Assembly: GCF_907164915.1 (NCBI RefSeq)
Contig: NC_061862.1
Span: 63,614,228 to 63,678,227 of the forward strand
Direction: 5' to 3'
DNA: 64,000 nt
Source: Impatiens glandulifera
Taxonomy: Eukaryota; Streptophyta; Magnoliopsida; Ericales; Balsaminaceae
The position numbers and the translations under genes are program-made. The notes under the pieces are model-generated. The model did no database searches and was not told where the DNA came from. It saw only the letters and a list, made by a program, of their open reading frames with translations. Positions within the stretch are counted from its first letter, which is position 1, and each line of letters begins with the position of its first letter. This document shows, in pieces, positions 26,110 through 38,800 of the stretch.

Positions 26110-26300
26110 TTTTTAGTCTAAAGGCAAAATAATGTGGATATCCTTAGTCTCTCTAAGATCTTAGGTTCGAGCCCGTGAGACAGTAAGTTATGTCTCTCTA
26201 GTTAAATTGGTTAAATATGTTTGTGGGCTATATACTTAACCCGAAGAGATTAATTGTACTCCAAAAGGAACTGAAACCCAACATTCTAAAAAAAACTAAT
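26110..26300 (+). mobile_element. tRNA-derived SINE
   Basis: An internal pol III promoter is recognisable: box A TAGTCTAAAGG at 26114-26124 and box B GGTTCGAGCCC at 26164-26174, with about 40 bp between them, followed by a body of about 110 bp and an A-rich end (ctaaaaaaaact) near 26290. It does not fold as a full tRNA gene, so a SINE fits best. Confidence 0.6.
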
Positions 26301-26439
26301 AATATATTTTTATAGAGAACATAGAAAAAATATATTTGGAATTACAATTCAGAAAACTAAAAAGAGTGAAATTGAACCTTATGAAAATACATTGATTTGA
26401 ATTCAATTGAAACTCTAATTCTAATTTCTTGGTTACCAA

Positions 26440-27560
26440 ACACATCCAATGGTGTGATGCCTAGAAATCCCTCTTTAGGATCATTCCTTTTAGCCTCGAT
26501 TTGCATGGAGAGAAATGATCTATTTATTTAACGTATTTAAAGATTTCTCGGCCTAAAGTCAACGGGCATGGATGCCCGATCAACACGAAGACCAATTTAT
26601 CGATCACGCGCGAAATCCTTGGTCGGGAGGGTGTCTGACTGATTTTCTCAGTAAAAAAACAACAGGTTGAATTCCTTGGTGGAACACGGGGCCTAATTGG
26701 TTTTCTTGGTCGAAAACCATGCTAGGTCAAAATTTCTAGGTCAGAAAGAGAGCGCTCGGTCGCCTTCTTCATATGAACATGGCATTTGTGTAGGTTTATG
26801 TGATTTCGTTATAGGCCTTCGTTTGTTTATATGAGGACACATGGAGCTTCATCTCTCCATTTAGATCATCTTGAGGTATCATGACAAATTTTGGGTAAAT
26901 ATTGAGTTTTGATTTTTAAGACCTTAATTCATGAATAGCTTACCAAAAGTCTTCTTACAATTATTGTAACTTAATGTGATCATAAAATCATAACTTACTA
27001 TTCATTTGGAATATTTTCAAAATTGAGTTTTATTCAAAGTTTTGGTTTTTAAGCAAACTCACACAGAATTATTTGGGATTGATTTGAAAATACTCAAAAT
27101 ACATTTAGAAATATGTTAGAAAGCTTTTGGGGGTCATTGGGGATTAAAATTTTCTAAAATCAAATTTTGGTATTCTTGATTTAGCTAGATTTGTTCCAAG
27201 TGTTTTGGTTGGAAGTTTTAAGATGAAATTCAAATCAATAAAATGAATAATTGAGCAGTCTTGAGGATCGGTCGAATTGAAATATAGGAATTTTAATTTG
27301 GAATCATAAATTGAATTACAACGTGTATTGAGGTCTATAGTGAGTTGAAGAACACTTTCGGGCTCTTTATGAAGCTTTGCGATGATCCAAAATCGAGCTT
27401 TAAAGTTTACAAAAGATTTCAAGAAAATTTGAAACTTGAAAAAAAGAATTATGGTGGATTTTGTGGAATCTTGATTGGAAGCTTGAGATTGATCACCCTT
27501 ACTTTGTCTTGGCGGGGAAGCTATTTATAGCTTCCATAAGTCGATTGAAGCAACAACTAG
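26440..27560 (-). mobile_element. Remnant of long-LTR element, reverse copy
   Basis: On the minus strand this resembles the 5' half of the element at 47734-52375: a TATA-like ctataaatag (complement of 27517-27526), then a long leader ending in segments rich in 'gaccaagga' and 'gaccgag' (26540-26760). No coding domain remains. It abuts a forward copy, giving a head-to-head arrangement. Confidence 0.4.
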
Positions 27561-29770
27561 ATCGAATTTGAGACAAAGGTCTAGACGTTAACGGAACGCC
27601 AGACGCGCACAAAACTTCGTCGTTTTGGCCTCCAATCATCTTCCTCATCGCGATGCCGTGATGATAAGATCAAAGACCCGTCTTTGATTTTGTAAATTTG
27701 AAACTCAGCCTATTGTCAACCATTCGGCCGATTTAAAGGCTGAAATGACCACCATACCACGATGATCATTTCCCCTACATCCATAGACACAATTAGTGCA
27801 TATATCAACAAGTTGGATCAAGAACAGTCAAAACGTCATTAATGGCTTTTGGCTGATTCGATCAATTTGAAGCTCACAACCGACTTAGGGCATCTATAAA
27901 TAGCCCCCTCAATAATTTTGAAGCCAAGGAATTAACTCCCCCATTCAAATTCAAAAAAATCTAAAATATGTCATTAAAGCTTGAAGCTTTCAGATTTTTC
28001 GAATTTTCTGTTTGAAGCCTTACAGTTTGGATTTGAGCACCCAAAAACTTACTTAATGATCAAAAAGTGTTCTCCAATCCTTGGTAAGATTTTAATCATC
28101 CTTTAATTCATATTTACTACTAGGATCATTTATGAACTTTCTAGAAATATTAGAGATAATCAATTAGCCTAAAATAGAAAAACCCAAATTTAAATTAAAA
28201 AAAGTATTTGCTTTTCTTGGGTTAATTCTTTTGAATCACAACCCAAAAAGAATTCCAATATAATTGTAATGATATTGGACAACTGTTTGGATCATGTTTG
28301 ATCCATCCCGGTCATGTTTAATCAAAATCAAAATTTTCAAATTAATTGAAAATTTTGAGTTCTTGATTTGGTCAAAATGAACCGTTAGTGTTCTTGTTTT
28401 GATATTGATCAAGTATATGAGATATAAGGAGGCTATTGGGTAGCTCATTTCCCCCCAAAACAACTTTAACATCAAAAACTCAAATTTTAATCACAAACTG
28501 TTTTGAATTATTTGATCATCATCTAGATTGATTCGTACCTTGAGATGATGATCAACATATTTCTGGGAGCTTTGCGAAGTTACCCAAACTCTTGGATCAA
28601 AGAATTCAAGCAAAAAAAAAAATTAAAAAAATGAACTTTGACATTCTTGAAGACCGATGCTTGTTAGCATAGGACCGAGAGATCCAACCTAGGATCCTCG
28701 GACCGGACCGAGACCTAAGACCGAGAAATTTGAAACTAGGACTAAGACCCAAAACTGAGAATTTCAATAGGACTGAGAGGTCCGACCGATGTTCTTGAGC
28801 TAGGACCGAGATGTCCGATTAAGGATTTTAATCTAGGACCAAGAGGTCCAACCCATGATCGATAGGTTCGACCTAGGACTGAGTATCCCCAAACCTAGGA
28901 CCGATACACTTAGCCCGGAGCTCACCTATGACCGATGAGTTTATACACCCAGACCGGTAATTTTAGCCAAGGACCGAGAGTCCTTAACACCTAGACCGAG
29001 GGAATTCGACACTCTGACCAAAGATCCCGAGCTTCGACCAAGTGGCTCCTCAACCTAGACCAAGGGTTTTTAGACCCCAACCCATAAAAATGGACCGGGG
29101 CTTAGGACTCAGGTCCTAAGGTCTATTTGGTTTCACTTTTCAAAACCCAAAATTATTTTTGTAATTTTGGAACCCCAAATCATTTTATAAAAATCTCAAA
29201 AATTTAGAAAATGATTTCAAAATATTTTTGGGATATTACCACAAAAATATTTTGACTAAGGCATGTTTGATATTTATTTCTAAACTCTAACACCCTTAAA
29301 AATGAATGATATTTTACAGGTATAATCATCCTTAGTAATCATCAACAACATGTACCAACATTTAAATATTGTTATTTCAATATTTTAAATAACACTAAAA
29401 CCTAGAAATATGACTAGGACCGAAAGAATAATTGGTTAAAACCCAAATGTTATACAACCGATTTTCAAAATCCAACTTTATAAGTAGATACCATTTTTAA
29501 AACTGGTACATAGGTGAAGCAAAAAAAGCCCTTTCCTGGGTATCACCAAACTAAAAACTAAAAGAATTTTGGCTAATACGGTTTGCACACAAGTGTGTCA
29601 ACTTTTATTGATTTTCAAAAATTATTTGGTCACATTGTTTCAAATAAATAATCTTTTAAATTAATTATGTTTAATTAATTTAAACTAATGTATTTCTAAA
29701 AATTAAAATTGCAATTTGTATACGCTAATCCCTAGATTATTTAACGTTTATTATTTGTGTTGTAAAAAAA
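27561..29770 (+). mobile_element. Remnant of long-LTR element, forward copy
   Basis: Colinear with 49600-52140. Shared features are 'gctaacggaac' followed by an acgacggcgtttt-type block near 27590-27640, TATA ctataaatag at about 27887, gatcatgtttgatc near 28290, a degenerate array of 'taggaccgaga' words (28660-29110), and the tail 'aaataaataatctt.taaattaattatgtttaatt' near 29645. No ORF. It probably represents LTR and leader of a Ty3/Gypsy-like or LARD-type element. Confidence 0.5.
28660..29110 (+). repeat. Degenerate short-word array (GGACCGAG-like)
   Basis: About 25 irregularly spaced variants of (ta)ggaccgag or gaccaag within 450 bp, with no fixed period. The same kind of array sits at 51170-51560 in the related element. 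Confidence 0.7.
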
Positions 29771-31130
29771 GTAAAACTCTATTAATATTAAGAGACAAAG
29801 TCTCCACACTATTTAATCTCTTTATATATATAAAATTATTTATTAAAAAATTTCAGGTGTAAAAATATTTTTAAAATTTAATATAAAATTATTTATTATA
29901 AAATAATTAATACAGATAAAATTATTGATTAATATATATAATTATTTACTAAAAAAATTCAAATGAAGAAAAAAAATATAAAATTAAAAAATTTAAATTA
30001 AGAATAAAAGTCAACTTTCTGGTATATCCAATAAATATGGAGGAAAGTAAGAAAATATATTACCTTAAATAAAAAAAATATAGAGAAAAAAATTAATATA
30101 AAAGAGAGATAAATAATTACATAAATTAATTTAATTTTATTTATATATATCACATATTAATTTTTAAATAGGGTGTTATATATATATATATATTTAATAT
30201 ATAATTATATAAATTATAAAATTATTAACACAAATAAAATTATTAATATATATAATTATTTATTAAAGATATAAAAAAATATAAGAATTTTAACCTTCAT
30301 ACTTAATATATATTCATTATTTTTTTTAAATATATAATTTAAAAAAGACCTTGGTATTACTTTAACTTATACTTGTTAACTTACTAGTTTAATTTATATT
30401 TAAATAAATACTTGATTTTTTAACATAAATATCCAAATGTAAACTGCAAACCGTGAAAATTGGACCATCTAAAATCAAAGATCCTAACTTAACGTTCATT
30501 TTAAATAACTAAATTATTAATCTGAGAAATAAAATTATTTAAAAATAAATTAAGAACAGAGAATTTATCAAAATAATAAATCTTTTCAACTAAAATTAAA
30601 AATAATATAACTAAATGCATTGATTTTAAGATTTACTTTCTATATATACCTTATTTCAAGACATGATATTAAAAAGGTAGAAAATTTATTAACATAATAG
30701 ATTTATTTAAAAATCTTTAAAAACATGCCTAAAAATGCACAAATGACATAATAACATTAACTTTGGTTGATTTACCTTTTATTCTTCAATTACATATTAT
30801 AATATATATATCGGTACAATGTATATAATTCTTTTATCAATGACGTATTGATACAAGAAATCATATCATTACCGTACCAAATTTTTTATTTTTTAAAAAT
30901 AAAATTTCTATAATTAAAATAATATCAAAATCTGTATCAAGAAGGAAATAAATTTATTAATTAAGGTTTGAGAAAAATAATATATATTTTTAGAGACTCA
31001 AATATGTCCAAAAATAAATAAATAAATTTATTAAGATTTGTTAATTAGTTGATTACCATTACATTTTACTAAAAATTAATATTGGATGCATTAATTTAAA
31101 TTATTAAAATTTTTACTAAAATAATAAATC
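29771..31130. other. AT-rich gene-free stretch left of the large Copia
   Basis: No coding or structured RNA signal. From about 30480 it resembles, with much divergence, the sequence right of the Copia at 52735 onward ('gagaaataaaattatttaaaa', 'gagaatttatcaaa.aataat'), so the Copia may have inserted within an older AT-rich repeat. Confidence 0.5.
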
Positions 31131-32674
31131 AGTTAGGATAAATGACAATGAAGTTAGGATAAATAATAATGAAGTTGAATATTGTTGTATTAATTATCAC
31201 TTTCAATTCGATTTTAATCCTATTAAAGATGATTATTTTCTATTCTTCACAAATCGTCTCACACGCTTGAACGAATTTAAGTGCGGAATGTGCTTACTAG
31301 ATTTGAAGCGGAAAATGCAAGACTGTAATATGCAGTAAGTAAATGACACAAGAGTTTTATGGATGTTCGAAGATAAAACTTCTACGTCACCCCTTCTTTT
31401 GTTTCTAGAAGGATTTTCACTAGAAGACTTTGATTCGTATAGCAACTACACAAACCTAGTTAAACCACATGACTTAACAGTTGTCTGTTTCTGAACTCTT
31501 AACCATCACTCACTGTTGAACATACAACGTTCTTTTCAACTTACAATATTGAAAATACACTCAGGTAGAACAGTAAATAATAGCTCACTTTAGCTAAGTG
31601 AATTATAGAATAATCTTAGTGACAGTATCGCAACGCTAAGCAATTTGGAAGTCATGCGAGAGCTCGTTCGTCGTTGTACTCTAATCACCTTTTATAATGA
31701 AGTCGTAGCAACGATCAAATTTGTCTCTTGGATACGTGTCAACTTTCTGATGGATGTATGACATGTGTACATATAGTACGCAAGAATATAATCGTTGGAA
31801 CGTGGCGTACCGGATTATACCACGAAATATTCGGTAGAACGTGGTGTACTAGAAGGTACAACGCGGGCTAGTGGAATGATTGCGAACGTCGCAGTAATGC
31901 AAGTTTGGCGTATTAAGCTGACTTGGCTGACGGCTGATAGTGAACGCTATTGTTCGCTATGCTGATGAGCTATGTAGATAAGCAAACGCTTCTTCAGATG
32001 ACTGCTAAAGCAATGCATCTGCTTGCGCTTCTTCAAGATGCTGCTGAAGCAATGCGTATGAACACGCTTCTTTAGGCTGATGCTGAAGCAAGGCGTCTGA
32101 ACGCGTTTCTTCAGACTGCTGCTAAAGTAAGGCGTCTGAATGCTCTGCTTTAGGTTGATGCTGAAGCAAGGCTTCTGAACGCTCTTCTTTAGGCTGATGC
32201 TGAAGCAAGACGTATGAACGCGCTTCTTCAGGCTGCTGCTAAAGTAAGGCGCCTGAATGCTCTTCTTCAGGCTGATGCTGAAGCAAGGCGTCTGAACGCT
32301 CTTCTTTAGGCTGATGCTGAAGCAAGACGTCTGAACGCGCTTCTTCAGGCTGTTGCTGAAACAAGACGTCTAAACGTGCTTCTTCAGGCTACTATTGACA
32401 ATGTGTCTGAACGCGCTTCTTCAGGCTACTGCTGAAGCAAGGCATCTGCTCGCGCTTCTTCAGACTGCTGCTGAAGCAAGGCGTCTACTGAGCTGTACCT
32501 GCGCATTAAACATTTGCACAACTTAGTTTTAATTCACGAACACATACTTAAAAAACTATGTCGTATTAATTAAACTTATTTTTATTCACCTAAGTTTATT
32601 TTAATTATTTAACAGATTTTTCTTATTTTAACTTAATTAATTTTCCCTTTTTCTTTATTTAACTTATTCTAACA
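31131..32674 (-). repeat. 3' LTR of the large Copia
   Basis: Matches 46571-47733 and 58134-59372. It is 1544 bp, about 310 bp longer than the other LTRs, explained by 13 rather than 5 units of a 39-bp minisatellite. A TATAAAAG promoter motif reads on the minus strand at 31689-31696. Its outer end shows a local 20-bp duplication (gttaggataaat twice). Confidence 0.85.
31988..32492. repeat. 39-bp minisatellite in LTR U3, 13 units
   Basis: The unit is cttcttcaggctgctgctga then agcaaggcgtctgaacgcg, 39 bp, hence an exact multiple of three and open in several frames. It lies upstream of the LTR TATA motif (on the minus strand), that is in U3. The same array has five units in the other two LTR copies. 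Confidence 0.9.
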
Positions 32675-32695
32675 ATTTCCCCTTTTTTGATGATG
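32675..32695 (-). promoter_or_regulatory. Polypurine tract of the large Copia
   Basis: On the minus strand a purine run (caaaaaaggggaaatt) directly precedes the TGTTAG start of the LTR, the position of the plus-strand primer. Confidence 0.65.
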
Positions 32696-32812
32696 CTAAA
32701 ACTAAGTTAAGAATAGAAAATTAAACGGTAAATTATATATTTATATAAATATGAAATACACATAATATATAGAGTTTGAGATCCTGCCTTTTAATCATTG
32801 AAGAGAAGTCTT

Positions 32813-35461
32813 TCACAGCCTCTTCCTCCTAGTTCGATTGCCCCGACTGCAACCTTCTCTCCCCTCTCGACTGCTACCTTCTCCCTTTTTAAAATTATCA
32901 TCAGCGGCTTTAGCATCATCAGCAACATCAACAACATTAGAGCGTTTTGCTACAACACCAGTATCTTTAACGCGCCTAGCTGCTGCACTAACATCTTTAA
33001 TACGCTCAACTTCTGCTGTTTTGAGATGGTTGAATATTTCAAGTAGCTGAAGGTCGAAAATATCCATTTTAGCAGCGACATCTGCGTGGTGGTCGATGAC
33101 AGTTTGTATCAGAATAGACCTTAGCCTGGTCATTGCATCCCTGATGATCGAAACTTCGATAGAAGTCCTCGAAATATCTTTAATGGCATTTTACTGCGCC
33201 GAGGCCACTTCTGATGTTGCCTTAGGGTTCGAAGCCGACTGCTCCCTTAGAGACTCTAACTCACCAAAGAATGAATTGATGCTCTGCTGCATAGGCATAA
33301 GAGCATCAATGATGAAATTGCGGAGGTCTATTGTTCCCCGAGAGGACTCCTTAGGGGAAGAGGGAGCCGAAGCTTCAAGATGAGATCCTTCTTGAAGAAT
33401 GCGGAGAGGGTTGACTCGAAAACTTACATCGATCTCAAACAGCTCTGGATTTCTTTCGGATGGTGAGGCTTGAGGCATATTGATCAATGCTCGAGACTCG
33501 TCTTCTGTTCCTTCAATTTCTTCGCACAGATCCTTGAGAAAATCAGACACCTCTTTAAAGTAAAGGGATTTAGCTGGGAAGGACTTATTGGATGATGAAG
33601 GGATTGAACATTTAGATTTCAAGTAGGAACGCCTCTCTTCAGACGTCTTCTGCTCCATGTTTGATGAGATCAACACATTGACCCGAGGAAGTTGCTTCTC
33701 AGACGAAGAAGAGGAGAGCAAATCAGCATAGTAGAGGATGCTTTCTTGAAAGTAGGGAAGGAGAGATTCCCAACAACGGTAAAGAGCTCTTTCTCCGAAG
33801 CATTTGACTTCTACTCAGGAACATATGAGACCTCCCTAGCAATAGACGAGACAACTTGAGACGGCTCCTTAGCAGTAGAAAAGAGCTGTTGTTGCTTATG
33901 TGAGTAGTTATTCTTCAACAGCAGGAGTAGATGACTGTCTAGTAGTAGGGAGAGGCTACTTCTTAACAGGAGGTGATTGTAACTTTTCAATAAACATCAA
34001 TTGCTCTTCAACATCTGAGCTGTTCAGCGTAACCAATGACACCTTCTTTCGAAGTTCATCAATCTTGGAAGATTATGTTCCGTGAATAAACGACAAGGCG
34101 GTTGAATTGTATGAATCCAAGATTGATGGCAGACGGCTATTTAATTGCCATCTGCCTAGGCCGTTCTCTCTAGAGGTTCATAGTTTGTCTTCCTTTAGCG
34201 AAGGATTGGGAGTAAAGCACACCCTTTGGCGATTACTGCAACGAGCTCTCTCCTCTTAAGAGCCTCATTAACGTACTTGGTGAAAATCCAAGCTAAGACA
34301 ATTTTCTCCAAACTTAACAGCTCCTTGCACTGCTTAGTCAGTTTTGCACCCTAGAGGACCTTATTAAACCTCTTATGGAGCCTTATACTGTTCCACTTAT
34401 CGAAGTGGTCAAGCCTTTCTGAAGCAGCATACTCAACCTCCTCCAAGATGAGTTCGACGGACTACTTCACATCAGAAAGAAGCTCGGGAACATGATCCAC
34501 ATGATCTTTACCCTTTCATGCAACTTCGGTAGGCTTGACAGCAGGGACATGTTCTTTGAATACTATATCCTTTGCAGCTTGAATCTGTCTAAAAATAGTT
34601 GTTGGGGAGGCGCCAAAAATAAGAACGACTGCCTTTGAGATTGAAGCTTCGGGTTGACTTAAAGAAGGATCAACACCTGTCTAAATAGCTGGGGTTTTAT
34701 TGACCTGACCAACATTCAAAACAGCAGTTCTTGCAGCCTTAGCATTTTCATAAGAAGGCACAGCAGCTTACTCTGTTGTAGGGGAAGAAGTTGTCTCCTT
34801 GGCAAGAGTATTCGTTGTCTGAACAGCTTCAGAAACAACACTTTAACCAACAGCCTCAACAACTGTTGGTACTTTAGGGAGACAATAGTGTTCCCCACCC
34901 GTCTTTCATCAACATTGGCACCAACTGACTTAGTAGTTGGTTCAGTAATCGGTTTCACATCGGGAACTTCACTGTGAACTATGGTCAAAGTAGATTTAGA
35001 GGTCCTTAGGAGAAACTTCTGCTGCAAGAATATCAGCAATCTGGCCATCAGGCTCAACAAATCCTGGTTCTTCAAGTTGCTTCTTAGTAGAAACCTAAAC
35101 AGGCACTACGTCTAGAGACAAAACATAGGCAATAACGGGAGGTACCTCTATAGAAGGAGTTTCCTCCAGTCTAGCATTTTTTCACATCGGAGGTAACCTC
35201 AACATTTTCTCCAAGAGAAGCACGCTTCTGACTGGTGGAACTCGCAGTCGATTCCTACACCCTCAACTTTCTCCTCTTTGCTGGGGTTTAGGCGACTAAA
35301 GGCAGTAGGCGCTTGGACAGAGTGGTCGACTAACCACTCGACTATTGGTCGGATGATTTGGACTTGGCCTCCTTAATCACTTTCATCCTTAGAATGTAGT
35401 TGCCAACAATGATGCACGTCATAACCCTGTCGACATGGATATTGGCACCCTTGATCAAGTT
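32813..35461 (-). pseudogene. Extra 3' ORF of the large Copia, C-terminal part
   Basis: Downstream of pol this element had a long additional frame of unknown role. SIRE-like Copias carry such an ORF, sometimes called envelope-like. Readable blocks: 35533-35342 (GANIHVDRVMTCI, VIKEAKSKSSDQ), 35075-34716, 33721-33191 (serine-rich start, then INMPQASPSERNP and MQQSINSFFGELESLREQ) and 33133-32813 (coiled-coil-like, then a basic GEGSSREGREG tail). The last two blocks are in the same frame. Stops and shifts separate the others. The N-terminal part lies beyond the nested Copia at 40207-40778. Confidence 0.6.
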
Positions 35462-35826
35462 TGTTAAGATTTGTATCTCCCAAATCCTACCAGCTTGAAA
35501 ATAATCTGTAAAAAACACAAGAAAGAAGAACACAAGAACACACAGATTTATAGTAGTTTACTCAAATTGAGCTACATCTACTTCAACCACCACCAGATTT
35601 CACTATGAAGAAGAAGGAATACAGAGTTTTTGCCTCACAATTTATCTCTTTAGAATTCTGTCTTAAACATGTAAACCCTTAATAATCACATATTTATAGG
35701 ATAAACATTCAGGTAATAAACCTAAATAACTTTGGTCAGGCCCAAGCCCAAAACCAAAAAAAAAACCCAATAAACTCTAATTAACAATGTAGAGTTTATT
35801 ATAAGTGTAGGCTCTATAACTCAATA
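35462..35826 (-). repeat. 3' LTR of the nested Copia
   Basis: 365 bp, TG...(C)A-type ends, near-identical to 39841-40206. Confidence 0.93.
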
Positions 35827-35888
35827 ATCTCCCACTTGGAGACTCACTTCATCATCTCTCGATCGGTAGTGGCTTTCCATTCGGTGTC

Positions 35889-38800
35889 TTAACGAAGAAG
35901 ACCAACTGAAGTTGCACACAACTTCAGTTTCTCATTTGTCACAGCTTTCGTCAACATATCAGCTGGATTCTCACTCCCGGGAATCTTCTCAAGAGCTAAT
36001 ACTCCATCTTCTAAAGCTGACCGGATGAAATGATAACGAACCTGTATATGCTTCGTCCTGCCATGATAAACAAGATTCTTTGCCAAATGAATGGCACTCT
36101 GACTGTCGCATCGCAACACACTTCCCTCGTAGTCTTGACCCAATTCTCGCAAAAAGGGTTGTAACCACATCATCTTCTTAGCAGCTTCTGTCACAGCAAC
36201 ATACTCTGCCTCACAACTAGAAAGAGCAACAATCTTCTGCAATTTTGAAACTCAACTGATTGCAGTACCTCCCAGAGTATAAATGTACCCTGTTGTGCTC
36301 TTCCTATTATCAACATCACCACCATTGTCAACATCAACATATCCTTCCAAACCCATATTAGACTTTCGAAAATACAAAGCAAAACTCGTACTTCCTCTTA
36401 AGTATTGTAGAATCCACTTTACTGCTTCCCAATGTTGTCTACCCGGGTTGCTCATGAATCTGCTAACAACTCCCACTGCATGTGCTATGTCTGGTCTTGT
36501 GCAAACCATCGCATACATAATACAACCAATGGCAGATGTATACAGAACAATGGCCATGTAATTTTTCTCCTCCTCTGTTGAAGGCGACTGATATTTAGAT
36601 AGTCTAAAGTGACTAGCTAAGGGGGTAGTAACTGGTTTTGCATCATACAAGTTGAACCTGCTAAGAACTTTATTCACATATTCTTCTTGTGAAAGCTTGA
36701 GAACTTCTTCATCCCTGAAAATTCTCATCCCATGGATTTGTTTAGCAGCACCCAAATCCTTCATTGCAAACTTTTCAGACAACTCTTTCTTGAGCTTGTT
36801 AATTTCATACAAGCTTGCTCCAGCAATCAACATATCATCGACGTAGAGGAGCAGAATAATGTACGATTTATCAAATCTCTTGATATAACAACAATGATCA
36901 GCTTCACACCTTAGAAAATTGTTACTTTTCATGAAGCTATCGAACTTCTTGTACCATTGTCTTGGAGCCTGTTTCAAACCATACAGACTCTTCTGAAGCT
37001 TACACACAAGCTCATCTTTTCCTTTGATTTCAAATCCTTCTGGTTGTCGCATATAAATCTCTTCATCTAAATCACCGTGAAGAAAAGCAGTTTTGACATC
37101 CATTTGTTGAAGATGAAGGTCTTCTTTCACAACCAAACTCAAAATAGTTCTGATTGTCATCAATTTAACTACTGGAGAAAAGATTTCATTGTAGTCAATA
37201 CCTTCTTTCTGTTGAAATCCTTTCACAACCAACCTTGCCTTGTACCTCATGGTTTTATCATGTTCTTCTTTAATCCTGAAGATCCATTTGTTGTGAAGTG
37301 CTTTCTTTCCCTTTGGTAGCTCAGTGAGCTCCCAAGTCTGATTCAACATCAAAGAATTCATCTCATCTTTCATAGCAGACTCCCACTTAATCAATTCATC
37401 AGATTGTATTGCTTCGTCATAACATTCAGGTTCACCTCTATCTGTCAACAAAATATAGTTTAGAGATGGAGACCACCTCTCAACTGGTTTTCGATTCCTT
37501 GATGATCTTCTTTACTGTATAACCGGTGTTTTCTGATTTACCTCTAGGGCCACATTCTCAACGATTTCATCTTCAAAAACACATTGTTCTTCTTCGACAA
37601 CCGGTATATATTCAGCTGAAAATTCTCTCAAATCGACTGTACCAGTCTCTTCCAACTTAGAATCACCATATGATGTCTTCCCAACACAATCTTTGTAGAG
37701 AACCTGTTCATTGAAGATAACATTTCTGCTACGAATGATCTTCCGATTTTGATTATCCTAGAAACGATAACCAAACTCGATATCACCATAACCAATGAAA
37801 AAACATTTATTAGACTTTTGATCAAGCTTGCTCCTATCACAGTCATTAATATGAACATATGATAAACAACCAAACACTTTCAAATAAGAAAGATTTACCT
37901 TTTTATTGCTCCAAGCTTCTTCAGGAATTCTGAATTCAAGAGGAACAGAGGGTCCCCTGTTTATCAAATAGACAGCAGTATTTATAGCTTCTGCCCAGAA
38001 GATTTTAGGAAGCCCTGCATGCAATCTCATGTTTCTAGCACGCTCGTTCAATGTTCGATTCATTCGTTTACCTACTCCATTCTCTTGAGGCGTTCGGGGA
38101 ACAATCTTCACCATACGGATCCCATTCACAGCACAATACTCTTTGAAATCTGAATTGATATATTTACCTCCATTGTCGGATCTCAAGCACTTAACTTTCT
38201 GATTTGTTTCATTTTCAACCAAAGCCTTCCACTTCTTGAAAATAACAAATACTTCAGACTTGTGCTTCATAAAGTAAACCCATACTTTTCTTGTTGAATA
38301 ATCTATAAAAGTCACATAGTAGTATGATCCGCCAATAGAAGAAACAGGTGCAGGTCCCCACACATCAATGTGTACCAACTCTAGTCTTTCTTTCTTGAAC
38401 TCCTTCCCAGTTTTTAAGAAACTCACTCGTTTCTGTTTTCCAAGAATGCAGGTTTCACATAACTGATGTTCAACAGACTTCAGTTCTGGAATCTGCCCAT
38501 TCTTCAAAAGAATTTTCATCCCTTTTTCGCTTATATGGCCCAACCTGCAATGCCACAGCTCACTGTTCTTCGACTCATCAACTACAGCAGCAACTAATTC
38601 TCTGTAAGTTGAAGTCGTGTATAACGTTCTAGTTTTGTGACCTCGAGCAACAACTATCGCTCCTTTAGTCACCTTCCACGCACCATTTCCACAACTGAAA
38701 TTGTGACCTTCTTCATCAAGTTGTGTAATAGAGATCAAATTGTGCATTAAACCTGGAATGTGTCTCACCTTATTAATCTTCCAAACAGAACCATTTGCCA

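Noticed and set aside
26164..26174. Box B-like motif as a tRNA gene
   Set aside because: No acceptor stem or cloverleaf around it; spacing and A-rich tail fit a SINE.
27144..27530. Minus- and plus-strand ORFs of 92 and 61 codons
   Set aside because: They lie in the leader of a long-LTR remnant and have no recognisable domain.
32798..33383. Plus-strand ORFs overlapping the extra Copia ORF
   Set aside because: Shadows of the minus-strand frame, which has the recognisable domain order.
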